Source of the DNA: a virus
IMG/VR virus record: IMGVR_UViG_3300042566_001283
Span: 1-38,583 of that record
Strand: one strand, 5' to 3'
Length of the DNA: 38,583 nucleotides
Shown piece after piece: positions 24,755 to 29,752 of the stretch; the first letter of the stretch is position 1, and every line of letters begins with the position of its first letter. The translations under genes were made by a program, and so were the position numbers. The notes beneath the pieces are model-generated. The model had not been told where the DNA came from. It was given only the letters and a program-made list of their open reading frames with translations, and made no database searches.

Positions 24755-25099
24755 TTATTTATATTTATGAAGAAATTTAGGGATGTCCTTGTTTTCAGTG
24801 TTTTTGTAAAGATATTCAAGTTCTCTTTGATTGATAATCGTTTCAACTAAATGAGCAAGTGTGCCTTCGTATTTTGAAGCTTCACGAAGTTGATGCGGTG
24901 TAAAGTAAACACTGTTATCTTTGCTGACGTGATATTGATTATCAATAAAATCAAAAAGTAAACGCTCACCTTCTAAAGTCGGCCATTGGCAATATACGCG
25001 GTATTCCCCATTGTTTAATGTGTGTGATTCTCCGCAATTGTCTTCAAAAATAATTAAATTCAAAAAATTAAGTGCGTCATAAGCTTTGTTGTTTTTCAT
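24755..25099 (-). CDS. Hypothetical early protein
   Basis: A 114-residue protein with AGGAGACAACT before the ATG. It has aromatic and acidic segments (YRVYCQWPTLEGERLLFDFIDNQYHVSKDN) and a C-terminal helix. No family is recognised. It is the second gene of a two-gene operon with the 44-residue membrane protein encoded just upstream (10 bases apart). Confidence 0.7.
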   Translation of the reverse strand: MKNNKAYDALNFLNLIIFEDNCGESHTLNNGEYRVYCQWPTLEGERLLFDFIDNQYHVSKDNSVYFTPHQLREASKYEGTLAHLVETIINQRELEYLYKNTENKDIPKFLHKYK

Positions 25100-25108
25100 A
25101 GTTGTCTC

Positions 25109-25243
25109 CTAAATTGTAAAAGTTAAAGCTAAACCGTTCACGAAAAGTGAACAACACGAAAGATAAAGAAGCCAATCATCGTGTTTGTACTGATATGCAA
25201 TGTAAAGTGTCATTGCGATTAAAAGTAAAATAATATATAACAT
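25109..25243 (-). CDS. 44-residue membrane microprotein
   Basis: A small ORF with a good ribosome site (GAAGGACATATT before ATG). It reads MLYIILLLIAMTLYIAY, a hydrophilic link QYKHDDW, and a second hydrophobic stretch LLYLSCCSLFVNGLALTF, so two membrane segments in a hairpin. It is the first gene after the promoter at 25275-25313. The function is unknown; small early membrane proteins of phages often act in superinfection exclusion or on host transport, which is only a general analogy. Confidence 0.6.
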   Translation of the reverse strand: MLYIILLLIAMTLYIAYQYKHDDWLLYLSCCSLFVNGLALTFTI

Positions 25244-25274
25244 AATATGTCCTTCAAGTGGTGTTTAATGTGCT

Positions 25275-25313
25275 TCTATACTTTAATTATAGATCTTTTA
25301 TTTTATTTGTCAA
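25275..25313 (-). promoter_or_regulatory. Early-type promoter and operator for microprotein operon
   Basis: Minus strand: TTGACA (25313-25308), 16-bp spacer, TATAAT (25291-25286), full consensus in both boxes. TCTATA-N7-TATAGA (25275-25293) spans the -10 box, centred 4.5 bases downstream of its centre, as at 24707 and 27370. Confidence 0.8.
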
Positions 25314-25334
25314 TAGTTTTATTATAAATAATAT

Positions 25335-25406
25335 AAAAAAAACCCCGCTTTTTAGGGCGGGGTAAAATCGGAGATATTTTTAATAGAGAGTTGTTTTCTG
25401 CTCTAT
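25335..25406 (-). ncRNA. Candidate small RNA (minus strand)
   Basis: A promoter (25413-25440) is followed after about 70 bases by a terminator: ACCCCGC-N8-GCGGGGT (25342-25363) and eight T residues (to 25335, minus strand). There is no start codon or ORF between them. The 5' part can fold as ATAGAG-N12-CTCTAT. The unit lies between the end of the methyltransferase gene and the microprotein promoter. The predicted transcript is about 72 nt; start and function are inferred. Confidence 0.55.
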
Positions 25407-25412
25407 ATATAC

Positions 25413-25440
25413 ATCATAACCGATCTATAGAGAATGTCAA
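25413..25440 (-). promoter_or_regulatory. Early-type promoter for candidate small RNA
   Basis: Minus strand: TTGACA (25440-25435), 16-bp spacer, TATGAT (25418-25413), then GTATATATAGAG. CTCTATA and TATAGAG flank the -10 box as an inverted repeat, 16 bases apart. Confidence 0.72.
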
Positions 25441-25474
25441 GGGTTTATCAAATGTTTTTGAATTATACAGCAAC

Positions 25475-26578
25475 TTATTCAGGTTTGTCATTATCAATTT
25501 CTTTTTCAAGATGAACTTCAATCTCAATTTCAGCTTCTTGCTTTGATTGATTTAATTCATGTTCAATTCTTGCTTTTGAAATGTCGATGTATTCTTGACT
25601 TAAATCAATGCCTATATAATTAAAACCAAGTCTAGCACAAGCCTTTCCAGTAGAGCCACTACCATTGAAAGGGTCTAAAACTATGCCTCCTGGAGGTGTA
25701 ACTAATCTAACAAGATATGCCATTAGGTCAGTAGGTTTAACCGTTGGATGGCCGTTGCCTTCTCCTCTATCTTTCTTAGAAGCTTTAGCACAATAAAAAT
25801 ATCTTGCCCATTCTTCATTTAATCCATCGTGTATTACATTAGCTGGCCAACGGCCTTCTGGCTGCAAGAATTCTTTTTTTCCGCCGTAAGCCAAGAATGA
25901 AGAACCTTTAAAATTTTTTGAATACCCGCCGCCATTCAGGTTATCATTTGTTGCAACCCTACTCTCGTCTATATTCATTGCTCCTACTCCAAAACTTAAT
26001 ACATTCTCTGCTACTGTTCCCTTAAATGGCTTTCTCGCTAAAACCATAGGTTCGTGGGCTGGCTTCAGAGCGGTGCCCCATCCTTGCCATTGTTTTGCGG
26101 AATTTGTGGAGGGTTTGGTGATAAATGAATCATTGCCATCAGCATTACCAAACATTGCTTTTGCTTTTACATTATTTCGCGGATTTGAACCATCTGGTCT
26201 TTTATATCTTCCAATAACTTCTCTTTCAGCACCAGCTTTTTTATCAATTTGCTTACTTATATCCGTAGATTTCGGGAATCCCGATCCATACATCCATAAA
26301 ATCTGGTCTCTAATTTCAAACCCAGCATCCTCAATGGCAACAGCCATTCGATGGTAAGTTCTCGAACCACTGAAAGCAATCAAATGGCCACCTGGCTTTA
26401 AAACTCTTAAACATTCGGTCCAAATTTCTTTATTAAAGGCGATCCCTGATTTGTCCCAAGCTTTATTCATAAAACCTAATTCGTAGGGTGGATCAGTAAC
26501 AATACTATCAATAGTACTGTCTGCAAGCGTTTTAAGTACGCTTAATGAATTGCCTGTGTTCAGCTTTATTTTTTTCAT
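25475..26578 (-). CDS. DNA methyltransferase, beta class (N4-cytosine or N6-adenine)
   Basis: A 367-residue enzyme. The ATG at 26578 is chosen because AAGGAAGG lies just upstream and the product then begins MKKIKLNTGNSLSVLKTLAD, a typical start for this class. Motif IV is DPPYEL (29-34); the SAM-binding motif DPFNGSGSTG lies near the C-terminus, so the motif order (IV before I) is that of beta-class enzymes. The middle has a variable target-recognition region. There is no restriction endonuclease gene nearby, so it is probably an orphan enzyme that protects phage DNA or marks it for regulation. The target sequence cannot be read from the protein. Confidence 0.92.
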   Translation of the reverse strand: MKKIKLNTGNSLSVLKTLADSTIDSIVTDPPYELGFMNKAWDKSGIAFNKEIWTECLRVLKPGGHLIAFSGSRTYHRMAVAIEDAGFEIRDQILWMYGSGFPKSTDISKQIDKKAGAEREVIGRYKRPDGSNPRNNVKAKAMFGNADGNDSFITKPSTNSAKQWQGWGTALKPAHEPMVLARKPFKGTVAENVLSFGVGAMNIDESRVATNDNLNGGGYSKNFKGSSFLAYGGKKEFLQPEGRWPANVIHDGLNEEWARYFYCAKASKKDRGEGNGHPTVKPTDLMAYLVRLVTPPGGIVLDPFNGSGSTGKACARLGFNYIGIDLSQEYIDISKARIEHELNQSKQEAEIEIEVHLEKEIDNDKPE

Positions 26579-26606
26579 AGTGCCTTCCTTTTCAATGTTG
26601 TTTTGT

Positions 26607-26810
26607 TTATCTTTCGTCATAATCTCTTTCTCCATATTTTCCATACCCTTCCCAATAAAGATAGCCTGGCTTTTGATTAAGCATTTCAACAAAAGATAAA
26701 GGTTGTGAAACAAACTTTGGAAGCTCTTCCTTCATTTTCTTTTCGATAGCCTTCAAGCGTTTCTTCTCTTCAGCTCGAACGGTATGTTTAATTTTTTCTT
26801 TAATAGCCAT
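26607..26810 (-). CDS. Small basic hypothetical protein
   Basis: A 67-residue protein with a clear ribosome site (AAGGAGAACATTCA before ATG). The N-terminal half is a Lys/Glu-rich helix (KEKIKHTVRAEEKKRLKAIEKKMKEEL); the C-terminal half is aromatic (GYLYWEGYGKYGERDY). It stands between the ribbon-helix-helix-like gene and the methyltransferase gene, 28 bases before the latter, in one operon. No family is recognised. Confidence 0.65.
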   Translation of the reverse strand: MAIKEKIKHTVRAEEKKRLKAIEKKMKEELPKFVSQPLSFVEMLNQKPGYLYWEGYGKYGERDYDER

Positions 26811-26849
26811 TGAATGTTCTCCTTGTTAACAATAACCAAACTTCTAAAG

Positions 26850-26868
26850 GTACGCCGTTAATGCGTAC
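26850..26868. promoter_or_regulatory. Intergenic hairpin in the RHH-methyltransferase operon
   Basis: GTACGC-N7-GCGTAC, perfect 6-bp stem with 7-base loop, in the 71-base gap between the genes at 26882 and 26810. An 8-codon ORF (26870-26844, MYALTAYL) with a ribosome-site-like AAGG overlaps it, so it might control translation of the downstream genes; this is inference. Confidence 0.4.
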
Positions 26869-26881
26869 ATTGCTTACCTTT

Positions 26882-27259
26882 TTATTTGATAATGATGGTG
26901 TCTTCATCTTTGAACTCCTCTTTCACTTCTTCAATGAATTGCTCTGTTTGACGAAAAGTATTGCAGTAAGCTTGAAAGATATTACGAATATAAGAGTGGA
27001 TCTTAAAGTTGCGAAGGTGAATCTCGCGAACTAAATCAGCATCAATTGAAATGCTTGTTAAGATTTTGGTACGCTCATCGTCTACATTGTTTTGCTTTCT
27101 ATTTTTGAAGTTAGGCTTATCAAACCATTCTTTTTTATTTAAGTCTTGAATCACAATATATTCAATGACGCTTGAAAGTTTAAGGCCGTTTGGTCGAATA
27201 ATTTCTTCGAACAATTCTTTATCTTCTTTGAAAAGGCGAATCTGTTTAACTTGTTTCAT
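26882..27259 (-). CDS. Candidate tandem ribbon-helix-helix DNA-binding protein
   Basis: A 125-residue basic protein; ATG 27259 (AGGAGACTTAAA upstream) is preferred over 27298. Two segments have the strand-helix-helix look of MetJ/Arc/CopG repressors: KQVKQIRLFKEDKELFEEI followed by GLKLSSVIEYIVIQDL (about 2-43), and ILTSISIDADLVREIHLRN followed by IHSYIRNIFQAYC (about 66-100). It could be the regulator of the repeated early operators, or a relaxosome accessory protein, since MOB relaxases are often helped by such proteins. The fold assignment is by eye and uncertain. Confidence 0.55.
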   Translation of the reverse strand: MKQVKQIRLFKEDKELFEEIIRPNGLKLSSVIEYIVIQDLNKKEWFDKPNFKNRKQNNVDDERTKILTSISIDADLVREIHLRNFKIHSYIRNIFQAYCNTFRQTEQFIEEVKEEFKDEDTIIIK

Positions 27260-27348
27260 TTTAAGTCTCCTATTAAATTTTTGTAAAAGCATAGACACAA
27301 AGTAAGAACCAAGTGCAGCTTACGAAAGTCCATTGTAATTTTGTCATT
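27256..27348 (-). CDS. 30-residue membrane microprotein, leader of RHH operon
   Basis: A tiny ORF with a strong ribosome site (AAGGAGAAACAAA before ATG), reading MTKLQWTFVSCTWFLLLCLC and then FYKNLIGDLK, so one membrane-spanning segment and a basic tail. Its TGA overlaps the ATG of the RHH-like gene (ATGA), which supports real translation and coupling. It is the first gene after the promoter at 27370-27411. Confidence 0.55.
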   Translation of the reverse strand, partial: NDKITMDFRKLHLVLTLCLCFYKNLIGDLK

Positions 27349-27369
27349 TTGTTTCTCCTTAGTGGTGAA

Positions 27370-27411
27370 GGGGTATACTTATAATATAACCCCTTCTTTT
27401 CTATTTGTCAA
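27370..27411 (-). promoter_or_regulatory. Early-type promoter and operator for RHH-methyltransferase operon
   Basis: Minus strand: TTGACA (27411-27406), 17-bp spacer, TATATT (27388-27383). GGGGTATA-N7-TATAACCCC (27370-27393) spans the -10 box at the same register as at 24707. The TGA stop of the upstream gene (27410-27408) is inside the TTGACA box. Confidence 0.8.
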
Positions 27412-27692
27412 TAGTTTTGATTGCCTAAATTTAAATTAAAATAAACACTTTCTAAAAATTGTTTTGTCGTTAGAGTTTGTTCATCCCAATGTTTAAGATC
27501 TTCTTGAATCGCATTCCACATATAGTCGCCATAAAATTTGTCAAACTTAGCTTGACTAAAATCAGGGTCAACCTTCTTCGCGTGAAGTTCGACATAATAC
27601 ATAAACTGTTCGTAAACTTCTTTACAAGTGCCATACTTGCGAATGTCTGCGTTTACTTTGTTATAGACTGTTTCAAATTTGTTGTATTTCAT
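27408..27692 (-). CDS. Hypothetical early protein
   Basis: A 94-residue protein; ATG 27692 with AAAGGAGAATCATT upstream is preferred over the start at 27758, which lies in the promoter. It is acidic and aromatic (YEQFMYYVELHAKKVDPDF, KFYGDYMWNAIQEDLKHWDE), probably all helical. No family is recognised. It is a single-gene unit whose 5' leader is identical for about 46 bases to that of the helicase-paralogue gene at 28363-28761. Confidence 0.7.
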   Translation of the reverse strand: MKYNKFETVYNKVNADIRKYGTCKEVYEQFMYYVELHAKKVDPDFSQAKFDKFYGDYMWNAIQEDLKHWDEQTLTTKQFLESVYFNLNLGNQNY

Positions 27693-27719
27693 AATGATTC
27701 TCCTTTTTTGTTTGTAGTG

Positions 27720-27774
27720 ATATAAGATTTGTTGTCTTATATATATATAATAACACATCTATTCTATTTGTCAA
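27720..27774 (-). promoter_or_regulatory. Early-type promoter and operator for the 27408-27692 gene
   Basis: Minus strand: TTGACA (27774-27769), 16-bp spacer, TATTAT (27752-27747), then ATATATATAAG. ATATAAGA-N7-TCTTATAT (27720-27742) is centred 18.5 bases from the -10 centre, the same as at 16468 and 28789. Confidence 0.8.
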
Positions 27775-27786
27775 TACTTTTATACA

Positions 27787-27815
27787 CTTTTTTTTAATTA
27801 TTTTTATGATATAAT
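27787..27815 (+). promoter_or_regulatory. Promoter for secreted moron gene
   Basis: TATAAT (27810-27815) preceded by an extended TGA, with a poor -35 box (CTTTTT near 27787). It is divergent from the minus-strand promoter at 27720-27774 and is not of the early family. Confidence 0.5.
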
Positions 27816-27850
27816 GAAACAGGAGGTATTTTCTATAGAAAGGAACTTTT

Positions 27851-28324
27851 ATGAAAAAGTTTTTAGCAGTCTGTTTAGTTTTTATCTCTTCGTTTGCTTT
27901 TGCTGAATCAGCAAATTTCACAGGGAATTACCCAACTTCAGCTTGTAGTTTCACAGGTTCGCAAGATGGTGTTATGGGGATCAACCCTCAACTTCCTTTA
28001 GTTTGGTCAACTTCAGCAACTGGGGGTCAAGCTGCAGTATTGAATTTGGCCTACATCGGTGATCCAACGGTTTCTATTGATGCAGTTTCAGGGTTTACTT
28101 CAACTCCTGGGAGCATTCCTTCTGGAACAACTTATGAAACAAAAGCTTGGATGAATAGCAATGGAGCGATTAACAGTGGGAACTGGTTTCAAACTGGAAA
28201 TAAAACAAAGCAACTCTCAAATGCATTTTATACTGACATTCTCTATGTAGATTTTGCGACCAACTTCGGAAGTGCACCCGCTTCAGGAAACTATACAGCG
28301 TCAACAACAGTGACTTGCATGTAA
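27851..28324 (+). CDS. Secreted protein with signal peptide (moron candidate)
   Basis: A 157-residue protein with a standard Sec signal peptide, MKKFLAVCLVFISSFAFA, cleaved after AFA (residue 18). The mature part (about 139 residues) is rich in Ser/Thr/Gly and beta-like, with one cysteine near each end (TSACSF and VTCM), positioned to form a disulfide as in small periplasmic or fimbrial-type domains. It is alone on the plus strand amid minus-strand early genes, with its own promoter and terminator: the layout of a moron expressed in the infected or lysogenic cell. It may alter the host envelope. No exact family is recognised. Confidence 0.75.
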   Translation: MKKFLAVCLVFISSFAFAESANFTGNYPTSACSFTGSQDGVMGINPQLPLVWSTSATGGQAAVLNLAYIGDPTVSIDAVSGFTSTPGSIPSGTTYETKAWMNSNGAINSGNWFQTGNKTKQLSNAFYTDILYVDFATNFGSAPASGNYTASTTVTCM

Positions 28325-28332
28325 AAAGAAGG

Positions 28333-28360
28333 AAAGGCCTCATAAGGGCCTTTTCTTTTT
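28333..28360. terminator. Bidirectional terminator after moron gene
   Basis: AAAGGCC-N7-GGCCTTT, followed by TCTTTTT on the + strand and preceded by an A-rich run that gives T residues on the - strand. It separates the convergent genes at 27851 and 28363. Confidence 0.85.
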
Positions 28361-28362
28361 AA

Positions 28363-28761
28363 TTAAAGTAATTCAAATGAGAGATAAACATAACGCTCTC
28401 TTGTGCCATCTCGTTTTTTAAGTTTTCCTTCTAAATTGATAAAATGATTTTCAATGGAAGAAAGTTCTTTTTCAAGAGCAGGCCAAAACACAGAAGAAGC
28501 GATTGGAATGAATTTAAATCTTATGCAAAAAGAAATATATAGATCGTAAAGTTCATTTTTTGAAACCATATGCGTTTCTGAAGTTTTGATATGATAAGAT
28601 TGAATGAAAGATTTTACACAAGAATAACGTTTTGAAATATCTTTAACGATAGTCTTTTTAGACTTCTTTTCAACAAGATAATAAAGCACATCAACCAATT
28701 CTTTAGGAATGTCTTCATTTTTTGATAATAAAACTAATTTTTGAAATATATCTGTGTTCAT
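28363..28761 (-). CDS. Stand-alone paralogue of the SF3 helicase C-terminal domain
   Basis: A 132-residue protein. Its C-terminal 68 residues follow the end of the helicase encoded at 16870-18390: VSKNELYDLYISFC matches ISKKDVYLNYNDFC, SSVFWPALEKEL matches SSVFWPMLEKAF, and EGKLKKRDGTRERYVYLSF matches EGKLKGHNGIRERFVQLVF. The ATPase part is absent. The first 60 residues are helical and may derive from the lid region before this domain. In P4-like helicases the corresponding domain binds origin DNA. The gene is transcribed away from copy B of the duplicated noncoding region, so it may bind it as a replication or packaging regulator. Confidence 0.85.
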   Translation of the reverse strand: MNTDIFQKLVLLSKNEDIPKELVDVLYYLVEKKSKKTIVKDISKRYSCVKSFIQSYHIKTSETHMVSKNELYDLYISFCIRFKFIPIASSVFWPALEKELSSIENHFINLEGKLKKRDGTRERYVYLSFELL

Positions 28762-28788
28762 TTTGTTTCTCCTTTTTTGTTTGTAGTG

Positions 28789-28843
28789 ATATAAGATTTG
28801 TTGTCTTATATATACATAATAACATTTTTGCTCTATTTGTCAA
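28789..28843 (-). promoter_or_regulatory. Early-type promoter and operator for helicase-paralogue gene
   Basis: Minus strand: TTGACA (28843-28838), 16-bp spacer, TATTAT (28821-28816), GTATATATAAG, then ATATAAGA-N7-TCTTATAT (28789-28811), centred 18.5 bases from the -10 centre. The leader is a near-exact copy of that at 27699-27745. Confidence 0.82.
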
Positions 28844-28869
28844 TAGTCTATCAAATTTATTTTAAATAT

Positions 28870-29190
28870 AAATAGTTTTATTTATAAATAGAAGATTTGA
28901 ACAAGACAGATCAAGTCTAAAACAGGGGGTTGTGCGTTGCCCGATCGGCATCAAACCCGCTTAGTTATTGGATTCGTACAACCATCACAACCTTTTTCTT
29001 CTTTTTAAAAAATATATATATAGAATCATAGATCTTATCCTATTTTTAACTATATAAGTTTTAAAACAGCCTTTTGGGTTGTGATGGTTGTGCGAAAATA
29101 CAAAAAATCTAATAAAATCAATACTTTAACGCCGATCGGGCAACGATCAACCCCTATTTTTTACCCTTATTTTTGCACAACCCCTTGATC
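28870..29190. repeat. Duplicated noncoding region, copy B (candidate second origin / crr-like or packaging site)
   Basis: Homologous to 18482-18800 and more symmetrical. Perfect inverted pairs are nested around an AT-rich centre near 29040: GATCAAG / CTTGATC (28909, 29184), GGGGTTGTGC / GCACAACCCC (28926, 29175), GTTGCCCGATCGG / CCGATCGGGCAAC (28936, 29132), ACAACCATCACAACC / GGTTGTGATGGTTGT (28978, 29077). It forms most of the 622-base gap between the helicase-paralogue gene and terS. It may be an origin site, a cis site for the paralogue, or part of the pac/cos region; sequence alone cannot decide. Confidence 0.8.
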
Positions 29191-29208
29191 AATGAATAAA
29201 AAAAAGAA

Positions 29209-29237
29209 TTGACATAAAATCTGTTTAGTGTGATAAT
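29209..29237 (+). promoter_or_regulatory. Strong promoter for pre-terminase leader RNA
   Basis: TTGACA (29209-29214), 17-bp spacer, GATAAT (29232-29237): consensus -35, one mismatch in -10, ideal spacing. It directly follows copy B. Confidence 0.8.
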
Positions 29238-29243
29238 GTTCTT

Positions 29244-29319
29244 GTCTGACTTCGAGTTGTGGTGGCTCTGTTCAGGAATGAACACAGACAAGGGCGGGTG
29301 TCTCCCCTGCCCTTTTTTT
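29244..29319 (+). ncRNA. Candidate late-operon leader RNA (lambda 6S / HK022 put-like position)
   Basis: Between a strong promoter and a strong terminator, with no ORF. CTTGTCTG (29241-29248) pairs perfectly with CAGACAAG (29285-29292), enclosing TGTTC-aggaat-GAACA (29269-29284). The last three bases of the outer stem are also the first bases of the terminator stem, so the two folds compete. It stands directly before the terS gene, like the pR' leader that Q or put RNA controls. The predicted length is about 76 nt; the regulatory role is inferred. Confidence 0.6.
29290..29319 (+). terminator. Terminator between leader RNA and terS
   Basis: AAGGGCGGG-N7-CCTGCCCTT (one G-T pair) with seven T residues (29313-29319). 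A weaker promoter for terS follows immediately. Confidence 0.9.
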
Positions 29320-29320
29320 A

Positions 29321-29349
29321 TTGCCTTTTAAAATGTTTTATTATATAAT
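29321..29349 (+). promoter_or_regulatory. Promoter for terminase operon
   Basis: TTGCCT (29321-29326), 17-bp spacer, TATAAT (29344-29349), 35 bases before terS. Similar -35 (TTGC) to other structural-gene promoters. Confidence 0.6.
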
Positions 29350-29383
29350 TCAAGATAGTTATAATACTTTTTAGGGGTTAAAA

Positions 29384-29752
29384 ATGAAACCAAGAAAAAA
29401 AATGGGAAGGCCAACCCATAGACCAACTCAGGAATCTCGTGAAAAAGTAGAGAAGCTTTCTGGTATGGGTATACCTCAAGAACAAATCTGTGCCCGCCTT
29501 GGTATCTGTGATGACACGCTTCGCAAGTATTACGAACAAGAGATTTTGAATGGTCAAGCTGTTGCGAATGAAGCCATTGCTCAATGTCTTTATAATAAAG
29601 CAACGGGCGGCGATACAACAGCTTTAATCTTTTGGGCTAAAACTCGAATGCGTTGGAAAGAAACAAGCGGAGTCGAACTGACGGGTAAAGATGGAGCACC
29701 TGTTGAAATCAATGATGTGACACAAAAACTCTTTGACAAGCTTGGGAAATGA
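29384..29752 (+). CDS. terS: Terminase small subunit
   Basis: A 122-residue protein with a basic N-terminus (MKPRKKMGRPTHRPT) and a helix-turn-helix at about 20-50 (ESREKVEKLSGMGIPQEQIC, ARLGICDDTLRKYYEQEI), then an oligomerisation helix with ALIFWAKTRMRWKE, typical of TerS. It recognises the packaging site and loads the large subunit. Ribosome site TTAGGGG. Its stop overlaps the terL start by four bases. The packaging site is commonly in or next to terS; here copy B lies just upstream. Confidence 0.9.
   Translation: MKPRKKMGRPTHRPTQESREKVEKLSGMGIPQEQICARLGICDDTLRKYYEQEILNGQAVANEAIAQCLYNKATGGDTTALIFWAKTRMRWKETSGVELTGKDGAPVEINDVTQKLFDKLGK

Noticed and set aside
26579-26713. Longer methyltransferase start at 26713
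   Set aside because: It would overlap the upstream gene by over 100 bases; the start at 26578 has a strong ribosome site and a typical N-terminus.
26844-26870. 8-codon ORF (MYALTAYL) with AAGG upstream
   Set aside because: Too short to support as a gene; kept only as part of the hairpin note at 26850-26868.
29328-29618. Minus-strand ORFs overlapping terS
   Set aside because: They are antisense shadows of terS and have no start signals.
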